Shown: positions 19,862-31,730 of the stretch, piece by piece
How the letters are laid out: every line of letters begins with the position of its first letter
Numbering within the stretch: the first letter of the stretch is position 1
NCBI GenBank assembly: GCA_029168955.1
Contig: JAPDOI010000442.1
Coordinates: 186,001 to 250,000 of the forward strand
DNA length: 64,000 bases
Direction: 5' to 3'
DNA from: Aplectana chamaeleonis
Lineage: Eukaryota; Nematoda; Chromadorea; Rhabditida; Cosmocercidae
Made by a program: the position numbers and the translations under genes
Notes under the pieces: model-generated
Told to the model about the DNA's origin: nothing
The model's input: the letters and a program-made list of their open reading frames with translations, nothing else
Database searches by the model: none

Positions 19862-22118
19862 CAAGTTCGTTAGAGCGACGTTCTCCTTGTATCAGGGAGA
19901 ATCTAGTCACGAAATCCATTTCTGCTGGCGAATCCGGTAATCTCAGAGCATCAGTCAAATAACTGATATTCATACTGTTATTGTTCATCAAGACGGGTCA
20001 AATTGGAATATGTATAGACTAGATTTCTGTAGATTTTTGTTGTTGTGTGCTGATTATGTTTCCGTCGTAGATGGACGCCATAGCATGCTCCAAATACTGG
20101 TCGACATCAGGGATAGGCGAAATAGAAGTGTGAAGCTCAGAAATCGGCTTTACACGAGAAAGCATTGCGTGTGTGTCGGAAATTGGGTGGAAAACCCCAA
20201 AAATGCGCCGAAATTTGGTTTATGGAGCGCCAGTGGCGGTAAAATGCTCTAATTATTCATTAGGTTTTCTTGTCCGTCGATTTCCACGTTTCGCAGCTTT
20301 TTCGCTGTTTTCGGAGTTCAGAACGTGGAAGGTGAAAAAGCATAAAGTTTCTGTAACACGAAATGCGGAATATCGTTTATCTCTAATGCACGCCCAACGC
20401 AATTATCTCGGTCAATACCCGCTGTTCTCACGATATTACACCAGATGGAACTATGAATCCGGCCTAGGCCAGGCGCCTCATTGCGGGGCCGGATTTAGAG
20501 AGTGGCATAGATCATGATGAGTGCTGAGAGTCCGGGGTAAAATATACCCTTAAACTGTGGTTTTATCGTGAATGAGTTTGCCCCTGGGTTGCTTAACCGT
20601 ATTCAGGTTCCCTTGTGTTGAGGTTATGGTGATGCGTTCTTCATGTGTTGAACAGTAGCGGTCTCACTTCTTGTCATACGGTCGGAGAGGCAGCCTAAAC
20701 CGTCCTGAGTATTAATTAATCGACTGTATTCGCTCCACTTTCGTGGCCGTTCGAAGAGTGTAAGCTGCACGCCTCTATGTCAGAGAGTGAGGCTACTATT
20801 GTCCAGTTGTACTAGTGCTGTGAGCTACGGTCATTACGTAATGAAGGTTCTAAATCTTCCATATAGTTTTCTGGGTCTAGACTTCAATTGAAGATTGCGA
20901 TTTTCATTCTTTCACCCGAGTTATCCCTCGGAATTCACCGGAAAGACTTCATGGTCTTTCTGTATAAAAATATGAAACTGTTCCGTGTTACAAGCTATCG
21001 TTATCTCTTTACTTGCGGAATGATCTTGGGATATTTTTCCCAATATCCAGTCTCATACTTCTAACAAAGGAAGTGGCTGTAGAGGCGAGACTTGCTTGTT
21101 TCGCGAGTTACTGGGTGATGCGGCGGATGTAAAAATATTTGGCGATTGTTGAAAGGCGAAAGCTAGTGATCGTGGGGCAAGCCCCTCACCTATGCCGCAT
21201 TTGCACAAATACGCCATTGCATGCTCCTCGAGCGTTTGTCACTGGCGCAGGTCGTTATGTACAGCCTTGTAAAAATGCCATCGACACAACAAATGTTTGT
21301 CAATTATGATTGTAAACTCGCAATACAAATTATTTCATAAGAAAATGAATCCCTTCAATGAGACACGTGCGCAGCGGCGGTTCATCACACAATTTCCACA
21401 ATCTATTCTCTGCTTCGGAGCCAGATTTACTTTGTTCCTTCGCGCGCTTGTGCGGAGCGAGGGAGAGACAGTGAGAAAGTGTGGGGGAGAGGGGGGGGGG
21501 GCGCAGCATACCGGTGCATGCGCGCGCGATGAACGGAAATTTTACTCCGAAGCATAGGATATAGGAGCCACCTGCCAAATGCATCAGTGAAGCGTGGTAT
21601 CACAGCCGAAAGGGGCAAAACGCTTGCTGAAGAGCGGTTTGTGGATCGAGTACGCGGAAAGGGAGGAGCCCCAGAAGAATTCGGCCGCCTACGGGCTATA
21701 AAACGGGGAAATTCACATAACTCCTACGCGTGCTGGTGCGGAGCGGAGGTTAGAGACAGTGAGAGTGCGGAGGACAGACGGAGGCCCCCGCTCGCGCCTC
21801 GAATGATGTGAATTAGGGTAGACAAAATTTACGTGGTGAAAATGCACTACGTTCGCTTTTGAGATCTCTTCAAGGAACCTAGGGGAAACGCGCTCTATCG
21901 AAGGCGTGAAAGCCGACCAATTCGTCAGCGCCTCGTCTTTCTGGGTTTCGTGGGTCCACAATAGGGATAAGCCAAAATTCCCGGTTTCGGTCCCTCCGCC
22001 ATTTTCGCAAATCCGTTCTAGGGTTATTCATACTCCTCACCTCAGCACTTTTCTCGCTCATTCCTTGCTCTCAATCCCTGTAAGGCAGGTCTAGGCTAGT
22101 CTATCGCCAAACATCATA
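19862..22118. other. HDAC 3' flank and intergenic DNA
   Basis: No gene is recognised. 21395-21485 belongs to the repeat that received LINE A and matches its two flanks (2490-2544 and 12355-12410). A G-run lies near 21485-21500. I saw no convincing tRNA or snRNA by eye. Confidence 0.5.
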
Positions 22119-22874
22119 AGGCTCATTCATAGCAGGTCGCTTCGACTAGTCGCGGCACTGCCAACAGGTACAAAACCCGTCGCGGTAACAGATCTTGCAC
22201 TCAGTCGCGACGGGTTGGAACAGTTTGAAGTTTCAGCCACGATCGCAGAGCGACTGGGGTATTTCATAGCTAGTCGAAGCGACCTGCTCGATTTTGTTAG
22301 GTCGCTTCGACTAGTCGCGTCGCTTCCATGATGGAAGCGATTCGTCAGTCGAAGCGACTAGTCCGCAATCTTCCGTCACAACCTTGCGTATGTGGCGCAA
22401 AATTGCAGACGTCACAGTTCACTCGCATAAAATACGGCATGTGAAAGGGAAAAAAACGTGTATTTATCATACATTTAGGATTATAGAGATGAGTAAGTTC
22501 AATAAGGCTACCGAGAAATTACATTTCATGCAGAGCTTTCGGCTATTACTAACCTTAGTTGAAGTTTTATGTTGCTGTACAAGCAAATTGCATCCCGTCG
22601 TCTTTTGAAGCCATGTTTTTGTTGGAAAACTATGCAAGACTTATTTGTTTAGAAGATTAAGGCACCGAAGTCACAAAAAAATCAGGAGGAATCAGCAAAA
22701 CCGAGAAAAAAATGTTTTTTTAGTTCCTGCGGCGTTGTCCGCAATTGTCCGTATTTTTTACGCGAAACTGCGGCCGCCCGAGCGTCTCGGAATCATTGGA
22801 AATCGCATCGTACGAAGCTTCGTCCAGCGAATTCAAACGACTTGAAGTTGAAGCGACCAGCTATGAATGAGCCT
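22119..22874. repeat. MITE, AGGCTCATTCATAGC ends, ~756 bp
   Basis: The ends AGGCTCATTCATAGC.GGTCGCTTC and its complement are 25 bp long. The left third holds a further inverted array of GGTCGCTTCGACTAGTCGCG and GTCGAAGCGACC (22134-22350). Non-coding. Confidence 0.8.
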
Positions 22875-22961
22875 GTAGCTGTTTCGGTGTTGTGCTGTAT
22901 GAACCGATCGGGAATCGATATGGCTGAGATGCACTGTCGCTGTCACGCGTCGCGGAAAGTA

Positions 22962-23360
22962 TAGTTAGGTCCGTGGATTGCGTTCTCAGGAAAAACATTC
23001 AAATCTCACCCGCGGCTGGCGCGGTGGTCGCGTGCGCCGGCCCGTTAATCGATTAAGGCCGAGAGGAGAGCGCAGCTTGGCTCCATGACATTGCTCACCC
23101 GTACGCGTCACGGTTCGGTGAGTGTCGCGCGCGCGAGGAACCACTCACCATCGTGTGGAGAACTTCCACAAGGAAACGGTTATCAGACTGGGTCGGGGAC
23201 CATTTCGCTGCGCGCGACACGCCGGCCACGACGCAGCACGCACGGATGAGCAATGTCCTCTCCTCGATCAGCTTACCATACCGTCGGCCGCCGGTGGGAT
23301 TTAAGCCGCCCACGCCAGCCGCGGGTGAGATTTAAATGTTTTTTTTCTTGAGGACGCAAT
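22962..23360. repeat. MITE, TAGTTAGGTCCGTGG family, copy 1
   Basis: The inverted arms are CTCAGGAAAAACATTCAAAT, continuing CACCCGCGGCTGGCG on the left, with the complement at 23305-23358. The left end is TAGTTAGGTCCGTGG; the right end is shortened. A shorter, complete relative lies at 35260-35453. Confidence 0.7.
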
Positions 23361-23403
23361 ATGCATGCATTAGGCACATTGCATTAGGCATTAAGACCTT
23401 TAA

Positions 23404-23828
23404 AGGCACAGTCCACCCTCAGGGAAAATCCGCCCACCGTTCTCCACCGTTTATCGAAACCCTCCCAAGGGCGAGATCTCAATTCGCTCGAATAAGTGAG
23501 AAACTGCTCGGGAAGAGTCAGCCCCGCCCACAATACCCCAAAAGCCTAACCGCGCGCACCGCCCCTGAACGGGAACCAAGAGCTCTGCTATTGTACATTT
23601 TGTAATTGAGCATCGCCACACAGACCAATCTTTCCATTTGCAAGGAATTGGTTTCCCAATTCGAGGCGAAACGCTCGATTACGCTTTTAGGGTATTGGGG
23701 GCGGGCCGACTTTTTCCCTGTAGTTTCTCACTTATTTGATCGAATTGAGATCTCGCGCTTGGCAGGGTTGCTATAAATGGTGAGTGGAGAATAATATCAA
23801 GTTTTACCCATGAGGCTGTACCGTGCCT
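23404..23828. repeat. TTAA-target MITE (AGGCACAGTCCACCC type)
   Basis: The ends AGGCACAGTCCACCCTCAGG and the near complement GAGGCTGTACCGTGCCT are flanked by TTAA at 23400-23403 and 23829-23832. 425 bp, non-coding. Its left end resembles the complement of the right end of the 60287-60771 element. Confidence 0.82.
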
Positions 23829-24039
23829 TTAAGGTTCTAGGCCTCTTGTACAGTTCCATCGCCGATTGCTGCGAGAGCACCCTTGGATGAGAGTCCCCTT
23901 GTGATGTGATCACGATGGATATTCGTGGGGCCGTATACATGAACGCGCCGACTGCCTTTGCCCAACCCGCCGAGTTCATGCATGCGGTCCATTGTTAGCA
24001 TGTAACATCTTACGGCGATCAACTCTGAAGTAGGTCTTA

Positions 24040-27000
24040 AGGGGTCTGCAGAGTTGCAGAGACCGGCGAGTGGTCGCCGAGCGTAAGCCATGACGCGGCG
24101 ATAAGATAGTTTCGAAACATTATCGTCGCGGCGTCGGTTGCCGCTTGCTGGCAGTGACGTAGGGCCGTCGCGGCGTCAATACACCCTGCGGTGCCCCCTC
24201 GTCGCCCTTCACGCCGCGTCGGTCGCCCTCGTCGCCGAATGTAATCGATATTGCATCACCGGGGGTGTGTATACAAGTCTGTTGGTACCTGCTCGTTGGT
24301 GCCCCTGCTTCTACTGAACCCAGCAGACGTTTGAGTGTACACAGGGAACGTTCGAGCGATATAGCGTGCACAACTATATCGCGAAAGTATCCCGCACATT
24401 GCATAAAGGTGTCGCCGTCCGGCACACCAAGGCCTCTGGTCCATAACACCTTAGGATCCGTACCTAGGGAGTTCATGGAGTCTTTGGTCACAAGCCACAG
24501 TTTCGCCACCCTGAACTGTCGATCGCTGTCGAGTGATATCCAAAAACTGCGCTATCCAGACTTGTGAGCTATTTCCATGCACCGTTTGCTGCTTTGCAGG
24601 AAACCCGCCTCAAGGATAGACCCGTCATCAGCGTCGGAGAGTACACCATATACTGCGGTAACGCTGACGATAGGAGAGTGGGAGGCTGTGCAATAGCTGT
24701 AAGGAAGGATTTCAATGGTATGGTCAAGGAGTTCGGCCCAACGTCGTGCCGGAATGCATTCGTGCGACTGCGGGATCACAGGATTCAATCTGTGGATAGT
24801 GAGTGCTCATGCGCCCGCTGAAACCGCCGAAGACAATTCGAAGGATGCGTTTTATGAGGAACTCAATACGTCGCTGGCCAGGATACCTTGTCAACATGTT
24901 GTTGTCGTGGGGATTTACGCAAATGCGAAGATGGGACTTGATCAGGAATTCGAAGTACTCGGTAAATGGTTCTACCCGTGGAGCAAACGTCGGACAATGG
25001 CTACCGCCTTGTCGACTTTTGTGAACGCAGTGGTCTGATTATTGCATCGACATTCAAGAGGAATCATCGCCGCCATCAGCTTACGTGGCAGGGACCAACT
25101 CAGCTATCTCCAGAAGAGCAGCGGAAGCGGAAGATGACAACTTTGAAACTACAGCTTGACTATGTCCTGGCGAGGAATATTCCAGTATCGGACATTCGAA
25201 GATCTAGAGCTGTGTGGGATGTCGCATTCGATTCGGATCACCGTCCTGTTCTGTTGAACTTCACTGCGAGGATTCATAAGAGGAAGCGAGGGGCTCAGCC
25301 TCTCCAGAGGATTGACATGACAAGTCTCAGAGATGAAGAGTGCAGAAGGAATTTTCGACAACGCGTTTCTAATCACATCGGAGTACTGACTAAGAAGAAA
25401 CTTTGCGACGCGGATTCTTTTGTCAAGTGCATCCAGGACGCTTCGAAAGAGGCACTCCCGGTTGAACAGCCTCAGAAGAAGTTCGCCTACGTCTCAGAGG
25501 AAACGACGTGTACTTGCAACAGGGTATGTGCTCTCTGAACTGCAGGAAACTTCGTGGAGGAGAAGCGTCTGAAGAGGAAGTTGCGTCGGCAGCTTCAAAG
25601 TGACCGCGAGCGAGAGTGGACGTGTAGAGCTAAGGAGTTCGAGAAGGCTTGGGAGGAGAAGAATCCGAGGAAAGCCTACACGTTGCTGCGACAGTATAGC
25701 GGGAAGATTAAGAGATGTTATCCTGTCTTGAACACTACCAATGGAGTTGCAGTTGGTGATGCGACGCTGCCAATATGGAAGGATTACTTCAGTTCACTAC
25801 TGAATCGTCCAGCGCCATCAGTACCTGAGCTCCCGCATGTTCAGAGAGCACATTACGATGTCAGTGAGGAACCGCCGACTGAGTCTGAAGTTTTGGATTG
25901 TGTCCGGAAAATGAAGAATGGAAAGGCTGGTGGAGATGACAACATCACCGCTGAAATGCTGAAAGCTCTTCCTCCGTCTGGGATTCGTGAAATGACCAAC
26001 ACCATCCGTGCTATATGGATGAGCGAAAGGATACCCGATTCGTGGAGACATGCGATCATCGTACCTCTTCACAAGAAGCTATCCGTCACGGATCCTAAGA
26101 ACTACAGAGGAATTCCTCTACTTCCGTGTTATGTACAAGGTTTTAGAACGTATCATTCTCGAGCGACTTATCAAACATCGTGAAAGAACGGCCAGAGATG
26201 AGCAAGCCGGTTTTCGACCTGGAAGATCGACCATCGACCAAGTGTTCGTCGTGAGAAGAGTAATTGAATCGTGGCAGCGGTATTTGAAGCCATTACAGCT
26301 TGCTTTTTTGGACTTTGAAGCCGCATTCGACTCTCCTCATCGTGATCGATTGCTCAATGCTCTGTGAGCAGATGGAGTCCCGGAAAAGTATGTTCGGATA
26401 ATCGAGGACATGAACAAAGGAACAACAGCAGCAGTTCGTACACCTGTCGGATTTACGTCAGCTTTCGAGGTGAAAACAGGAGTAAGGCAAGGAGCCGTTG
26501 CAGGACCTTTTCTTTTCAACTTCGCCGTTGATGACATCATGCGTAGAGTTGCAGAACAGTTTCCTGCGGATGTGATCCTAACACCATCAGGACGCTCCCT
26601 TGTCGACCTGGAGTACGCCGACGACATCGTGCTATTCGCTGAAAACAACGCAAAAGTGCAAAGGATTGTGAACCTCGTTTTGAAGTATGCCGCAGCCTAT
26701 GAACTTCGTCTCCGTCCCGACAAATGCAAGCAGATGTGGGTCTCTCAGAGGCCTTCAACGGGAGTTTGTGTGGACGGACAACGTAACGAACTGGTGGACG
26801 ATTTCTGTTATTTGTGCTGTTTGCTGAAGAACGATGGTAGTTATGCAGCGGATATTCAACAACGATGTGCGAAAGCTACGTCTGCATTTAATTCTCTAAC
26901 CAAGTGTTTGTGGTCTACCACCATCGCGAAGAAAGTCAAGTTGCGCGTCTACCTATCCGCTATTCGCCCTATCATGATTTACGGATCGGAGACGTGGGCA

Positions 27001-27605
27001 GCATCGAAGACGCAGATGGAAAGGTTGGATTTCACGGAGAGGAAGCTTTTTAGGCGTTTGCTTGGATATTTCTGGCCGCGTGTATGCAATAACGAAGACC
27101 TTTACAAGGAAATCGAGGCAGTACATCAACGCTTGACACGAGGGAGGGGCCAGCATCTCCTAACGCCATCTCAAGCAGCAATGGAAAGTTGACTTCGAGT
27201 GCTCGGGCATATACTAAGAAGAACGCCGGATCGTCTCGTACAACACGCTTTAGGAATGCTTCCAAATCCTGTCTGGAAACGGCCACCTGGGCGTAGGCGG
27301 AAATTCTGGACGGATGTGGTTAAAGAGGATTTGAAGTCACTCGGCATCGAGAGACAGTTCAGGCGCAATGTTTCGTTTCGCAGGAAATGGAATAGTGACG
27401 GGAAATGGAAACTGGATGGAATGTGTTCAAATTGTGGCTGAAGACCGTGAAAAAAGGACACGGCTGACTACTAGGACGGCACACCTCGGTGAAGATGCGG
27501 AATGACCGCGTCAGGCGAAAGCCAACCGATTAAGTCAAGTAATTGCATCACCCTGTGCTGTTTGTCGCTGCGAGCAACGCGGCGACTTCAACTCTGCGGA
27601 CCCCT
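24040..27605. repeat. MITE, AGGGGTCTGC family, copy 2, split by an RTE
   Basis: The left part is 24040-24260 and the right part 27542-27605. Rejoined they match the 274-bp copy at 16491-16764 throughout, including GTAATCGATATTGCATCACC and GCTGCGAGCAACGC. The RTE between them is bounded by the duplicated ATTGCATCACC. Confidence 0.85.
24261..27541 (+). mobile_element. RTE-clade non-LTR retrotransposon, 3.28 kb, decayed
   Basis: Bounded by the 11-bp TSD ATTGCATCACC (24250-24260, 27542-27552). It carries an apurinic endonuclease (TLNCRSL near 24510, ALQETRL, LDYVLARN, FDSDHRPVLL) followed by RT (KMKNGKAGGDDNITAEML, AFLDFEAAFDSPHR, GVRQGAVAGPFLFN, YADD at 26614-26625) and the C-terminal RRRKFWTDVVKEDLKS. 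Frames lie at 24564-24821, 24715-25038, 24966-25538, 25554-26183, 26050-26367, 26410-27192 and 27199-27441, with shifts or stops between them. The VGDFNAKMG motif is damaged. RTE is inferred from the compact endonuclease-RT layout and RT motifs. Confidence 0.9.
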
Positions 27606-28407
27606 TTATGCCGGAACGTTCGCCGACGCGGCGCAATGTTTATTATAAATATCGACCGAAAGTCGTTATGCCTTTTATGCACTGCCGCTGTAACGAGAAG
27701 TATGATCCGGCCTTAGAACGCGATCGTACCTCCCTTGAGGCGATGTTTGACAAGGAGCGGTGCGATCAATCGCGGAGGGATTCGATAGTCAGAATTGGCT
27801 GAAAGGCATTTCGTGGAAGAAAGTGGGAGGGGATATTCATCCGAGAACAGTTGACCTCTCCGACTTAAACTACACTGCCGAGAGTTCTGCAAATGTGCTC
27901 TTCGCCGCGATGACATCGGCGTCGCCCTTCCTTGAGCAGCAGTGCGGAAATATGGCGTCGTTACGCATTTTTCTGGAAATTGCGGCAACGTGGTTGAAAG
28001 TGGAAACGTCAATCGTTCTTGGATGAATATCACATCCCACCTCACTCCATGAACTGCCGTTCTGCTCAGAGCAATCGATTCCCTCCGAAGCACAAAATAG
28101 TCACGATTACTACCGCTCTCTCTCACGCATCGCCGCGACAGCATGTTTCTAAGGGGGGAATCATACTTTGAGCGATGGTATCGCCCTCAGAAGGATGATC
28201 GAGCATTGTCGCCGTGTGCGACACATTAATCGGTGAGTCGCGGTGAGGTCAGCCGTCGCACGCGGCGTTTTCGTGGCAGCTGCTACGAGCGACGGCATCG
28301 CGCTCACATCGCGTTTTACCTATAGTTTTTCGCGCGTTTATGCTTGCTGTTTAGCGCGTGTTCGCGATTTCATCACATCGCAGCGCCCTGCATTGCGATG
28401 TGTCGCG
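27606..28407. other. Intergenic, no gene seen
   Basis: Short open frames (27608-27802, 27713-28144, 27760-28026) resemble no known protein. ATGATCCGGCCTTAG near 27700 and GAATCATACTTTGAG near 28160 hint at a decayed palindromic element related to 37170-37330. Confidence 0.4.
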
Positions 28408-28515
28408 ATCAGGGGTGTGCGTAAATGGAATTTCAAATTTCGTAAATCGTAAACCGTAATTACGACAAAACAACCGTAAATCGTAAAGCGTAAATCGTAA
28501 ACAGCAACTAATAAC
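28408..28515. repeat. CGTAAATCGTAAACC repeat with CAGGGGTGTGCGTAA end, copy 1
   Basis: The end CAGGGGTGTGCG is followed by tandem CGTAAATCGTAAACCGTAA-like units. Related copies lie at 33177-33290 and, in inverted orientation at its outer end, 37016-37133. CAGGG termini are typical of hAT-derived elements; a second terminus was not found here. Confidence 0.7.
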
Positions 28516-28543
28516 AATCCTTATACTTAAAGCAGTTATGTCC

Positions 28544-28582
28544 CGATGTGTGTGTGTGTGTGTGTGTGTATGTGTGTGCATG
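28544..28582. repeat. (GT)n microsatellite
   Basis: About 18 GT dinucleotides with interruptions (TATGTGTGTGCATGTG). Confidence 0.95.
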
Positions 28583-28798
28583 TGTCCCGGATATCTTAGG
28601 AATGGCCGATCAAAACTTGTATGAAATGGTACCAACATTTAGGTGGGTGCGACATTTATCGATTACCAAAATCAGCCCGAGTCACCTTCTACGTGCCTCG
28701 GGGCAAACTGAGTTTGTCCGTGGAGCGCACTTTTGGCCGTGGGTCATGATAACTTCTGCGAGTCGTCTAGCTATGCAAAAATGCAGGGCGTCATAAAA

Positions 28799-29660
28799 AG
28801 GTGTGCAGGACCCCAGTGAGGGTGTGCAAGAAGTCATAGAAAGTGTGCAGGACCCTAATCGGAGTGTGCAGGACGTCATAGAAAGTGCGCAGGCCCTTAG
28901 TAGGAATGTGCAGGACCCCAGCGGAAGTGTGCAGGACGTCATAGAAAGTGTGGAGGACCCCAGTGGGAGTGTGCAGGGCGGCATGGAAGGGGGGCAGGAC
29001 CGGAGCGGAAGTGGGCAGGACGTCGTAGAAAGTGTGCAGGACCCCAGGGAGTATGCACGACGTCATAGAAAGTGTGCAGGACCCCGGTGGAAGTGTGCAG
29101 GACATCATAGAAAATGTGCAGGTCTCCAGCGGGAGTGTGCAGGACGTCATTGAAAGTGTACAGGACCCCAAAAGGAAGTGTGCAGGACGTCATAGAAATT
29201 GTGCAGGACCCCAGCGGGAGTGTGCAGGACATCGTAGAAAATGTGCAGGACCCCAGAGGAAGTGTGCAGGACGTCATAGAAAGTGTGCAGGACCCCGGTG
29301 GAAGTGCGCAGGACATCATAGAAAATGTGCAGGTCCCCAGCGGGAGTGTGCAGGACGTCATAGAAATTGTGCAGGACCCCAGCTGGAGTGTGCAGGACAT
29401 AACAGAAAATGTGCAGGTCCTGAGTAGGAGTGCGCAGGACGTCATTGAATGTGTGCAGGACCCCAACGCGAGTGTGCAGCACGTCACAGATAGTGTGCAG
29501 GACCCAAATGGTAGGGTGCAGGACGTCATAGAGGGTGCGCAGGTCCCCAGTGGGAGTGTGCAGGGCGTCATAGAAAATGCACAGGTCACGAGTGGGAGTG
29601 TGCAGGTCATCAAAGTTAGCAGGACCGCAGTGGGAGTGTGCAGGACGTTACCAAGAGTGA
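28799..29660. repeat. Minisatellite of alternating 21-bp units (42-bp period)
   Basis: Two related 21-bp units alternate: GTGTGCAGGACCCCAGYGGGA and GTGTGCAGGACGTCATAGAAA, about 20 pairs in 860 bp. Both periods are multiples of three, so long frames stay open on both strands. In one + frame the product is a 14-residue repeat, SVQDPSGSVQDVIE; minus frames give LHTFYDV-type repeats. No start context, splice sites or non-repeat coding flank supports a real protein. Confidence 0.93.
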
Positions 29661-30485
29661 AGAATTTGAAAAAAGGTTTTTTTTAATTTTTTAATGCTAA
29701 ATCTTAACCTTTTGTGGAGAAGAAAACAGATTAGAAAACATGAATTTTGAGAAGCGTGCGACGCGTTTCGAGATTGACGCAGAACTCCTGAGACATTTTC
29801 TTGCCAGTTTTAGGAAACAAGCAGCAGGTCCACTTCCGCACCTTCTCTGTTCGCCACTCATTGCAACCGCTCAGTCATTTCGATTCCCTAACTTCCAAAA
29901 ACCAGTTTTTATATGTTGCAAGTCTGAGCTTATCAAAATCTGCACCACAAAAACATAAACAACCACCTACTAATTTCATTCATTGAGAACAAGGGCATGA
30001 CGTTGGTGAACTAGGGAAACATCATATAAAATGAGAATGCGTTTGTCCTTATCATGATAGAGACGGTAAGGCGAGATTAATAGCTTGTGAACTCTACAAA
30101 TTGGAAGAAAGGGCAGTGGGTAGCGACGTACTCTGCCAATTCGAGACTTGATGCTTCGGCGAAAGCGGCCTTTATCACGCTTTGTTATCATAAGGCATCA
30201 AATTCACCTTTAGCGCCGTCATGAAAGCTTATCCGCGCAAAGGGTGAATTTGCTGAGCAGTTGGATATCAGTCAGCGCAAAGCGTGAAAATACCGCCTGC
30301 GCTAACATGTGAATGCATATCAGTTGTTGAGGGGCTGGATACCACTCAGCGCAAAGGGGGAGAGTACCGCCGTTGCTGGCATCTTAGAAATTTCTAAACA
30401 AATGAAAACATCCCAGCGAAAACATGATAAAACGAATAATCACGTCTCAATGTGATCACTTCTCAATGTGTTTACTATGAGCACC
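29661..30485. other. Intergenic; weak tandem repeat at 30205-30380
   Basis: No gene is recognised. A roughly 110-bp unit containing CAGCGCAAAG, GAGAGTACCGCC or AAAATACCGCC, and GCTAACATG or GCTGGCATC occurs twice, imperfectly. Confidence 0.45.
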
Positions 30486-30690
30486 GCCGGTATAAAAACA
30501 GCCTCATCCCACCAGAGTCCTCATTCGGCATTCTGCTGCCGGCCCTGAAAGGTGACTTCGGGTCACTTCCGGAGGCCAGCATAATTTATTGCTGGGAGGA
30601 TACAGTGGGTATCCTCACGACGGGGGACGAGTTACGCCGGGGTCCGCAGAGGGTGGCTCCTCACCGCAGACCTCGGTGAAGATTATTCTC
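30486..30690 (+). promoter_or_regulatory. TATA-box module with structured downstream region
   Basis: TATAAAA at 30491-30497 is followed about 15-40 bp downstream by CTCATC and TCATTCGGC. Potential hairpins come next: GGTGACTTCGGGTCACTT, AGCATAATTTATTGCT and GGATACAGTGGGTATCC. The same order (TATAAAA, CTCATC, TCNNTCGGC, hairpin-rich GC tract) is found on the minus strand at 43475-43780 and 49565-49777. It may be the promoter and leader of a retroelement or an RNA gene; transcription is inferred only. Confidence 0.45.
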
Positions 30691-30744
30691 ATGTTGCGGA
30701 CAAGGGGGCTTCCTTGCTGTGGACCTTCAAATTCGTGAAATTTT

Positions 30745-30890
30745 CGGGGTAAATTCACCCATTTTTCGAGGTTAATTCACCCCATTTTCGGGGTAAATTG
30801 ACCCTCTCTCGCTGCAAGTTCGCACCATTTTCACGGGAAATTCACCTCATTCTCACCTCTCCTAGCGGCAAATTCACCCATACAGTGAAT
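30745..30890. repeat. Short tandem array of GGGTAAATTCACCC-like units
   Basis: Four to five ~30-bp units (GGTAAATTCACCCATTTTTC, GGTTAATTCACCCCATTTTC, GGGAAATTCACCTCATTCTC and similar). Confidence 0.7.
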
Positions 30891-31263
30891 TTAGCGCGGC
30901 AAATTAAGACTTCATGCCGACTTGGACATGAGCATCAACTCTCTTTTGCTGCGGCCTCAACTCTCGAATTGGCAGAGTAAGGGAAGGAAGTGCAGAAGGG
31001 GTTGTGAATTTTATGCCGGTAGCAAACCGACGATTTACTGCTGGCTTCTTATGTTTTGCTTTTTGATCCCACATTGTGATACCCCCACGGCCTGCTGTAA
31101 ATGTACGGCACCCTGCTCTGCTCAGGAGAGTCCATACCTACGTACAGCAACTTTCGGTTAGACGGAAGTCAGTCACCACCGTTCTAACTAACTAATCCGT
31201 CTCAGGTAGTTGGCTCACGCAAAAGTTTCTGTGAGCGAAAACTTCGCTAGGTCTCGCTAGTAA

Positions 31264-31730
31264 CCATTATTACTATGGTGAAACAAGAGGAACTGCCTAC
31301 TGTCCACCGTTACACGTACTTACTTCATACACACATATTAGGTTGCGTTCAGAAATTGACAGCTAACCAGGTTTAAATGCAGTGTTCACGATAATCTTCA
31401 ATTTTTAGATTATTCGCTATATTGATTAAATGGCCCCCGGAAAGAACTAAAATGACGGTGAAATCGAGAAAAACGCTCCAGAAGTACACGAAATTCTTAA
31501 GTATCACCCCGCCTCTAAGTATCACAGGAAGTATTTGTTGGGACAATGAAATCTTTTGTAAACCTGTTCAATGCAATTCTCTACTCTCTATTGCTCCATT
31601 CTCTCCTTAGGGCCGTAACTAATCCTGCTTTGCATGAAAATTCTTCTCTTTTCGATTGACCAATTTTCAACCGATGACAACCACCCTGAACATGTTCATC
31701 CAACCGGACAACTTGTCCATGTTACAGAAT
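31264..31730. repeat. Dispersed duplicate with decayed TTAA MITE, copy 1
   Basis: Matches 33292-34334: a ~110-bp flank (TTATTACTATGGTGAAACAAG) and then TTTAAATGCAGTGTTCACGATAA. Here CCCCGCCTCTAAGTATCACAGG is continuous, so it shows the empty site of the MITE nested in copy 2. The right terminus is lost after about 31730. Confidence 0.8.

Noticed and set aside
21297..21960. Several short frames on both strands as genes
   Set aside because: They overlap repeat sequence shared with 2490-2544 and 12355-12410 and match no family.
28799..29660. CRISPR-like array of 21-bp repeats
   Set aside because: The alternating units are both repeats with no unique spacers, and the genome is eukaryotic.
28803..29686. 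Long open frames in the minisatellite as a repetitive protein gene
   Set aside because: The frames stay open on both strands because the period is a multiple of three. There are no exon signals or flanking coding sequence.
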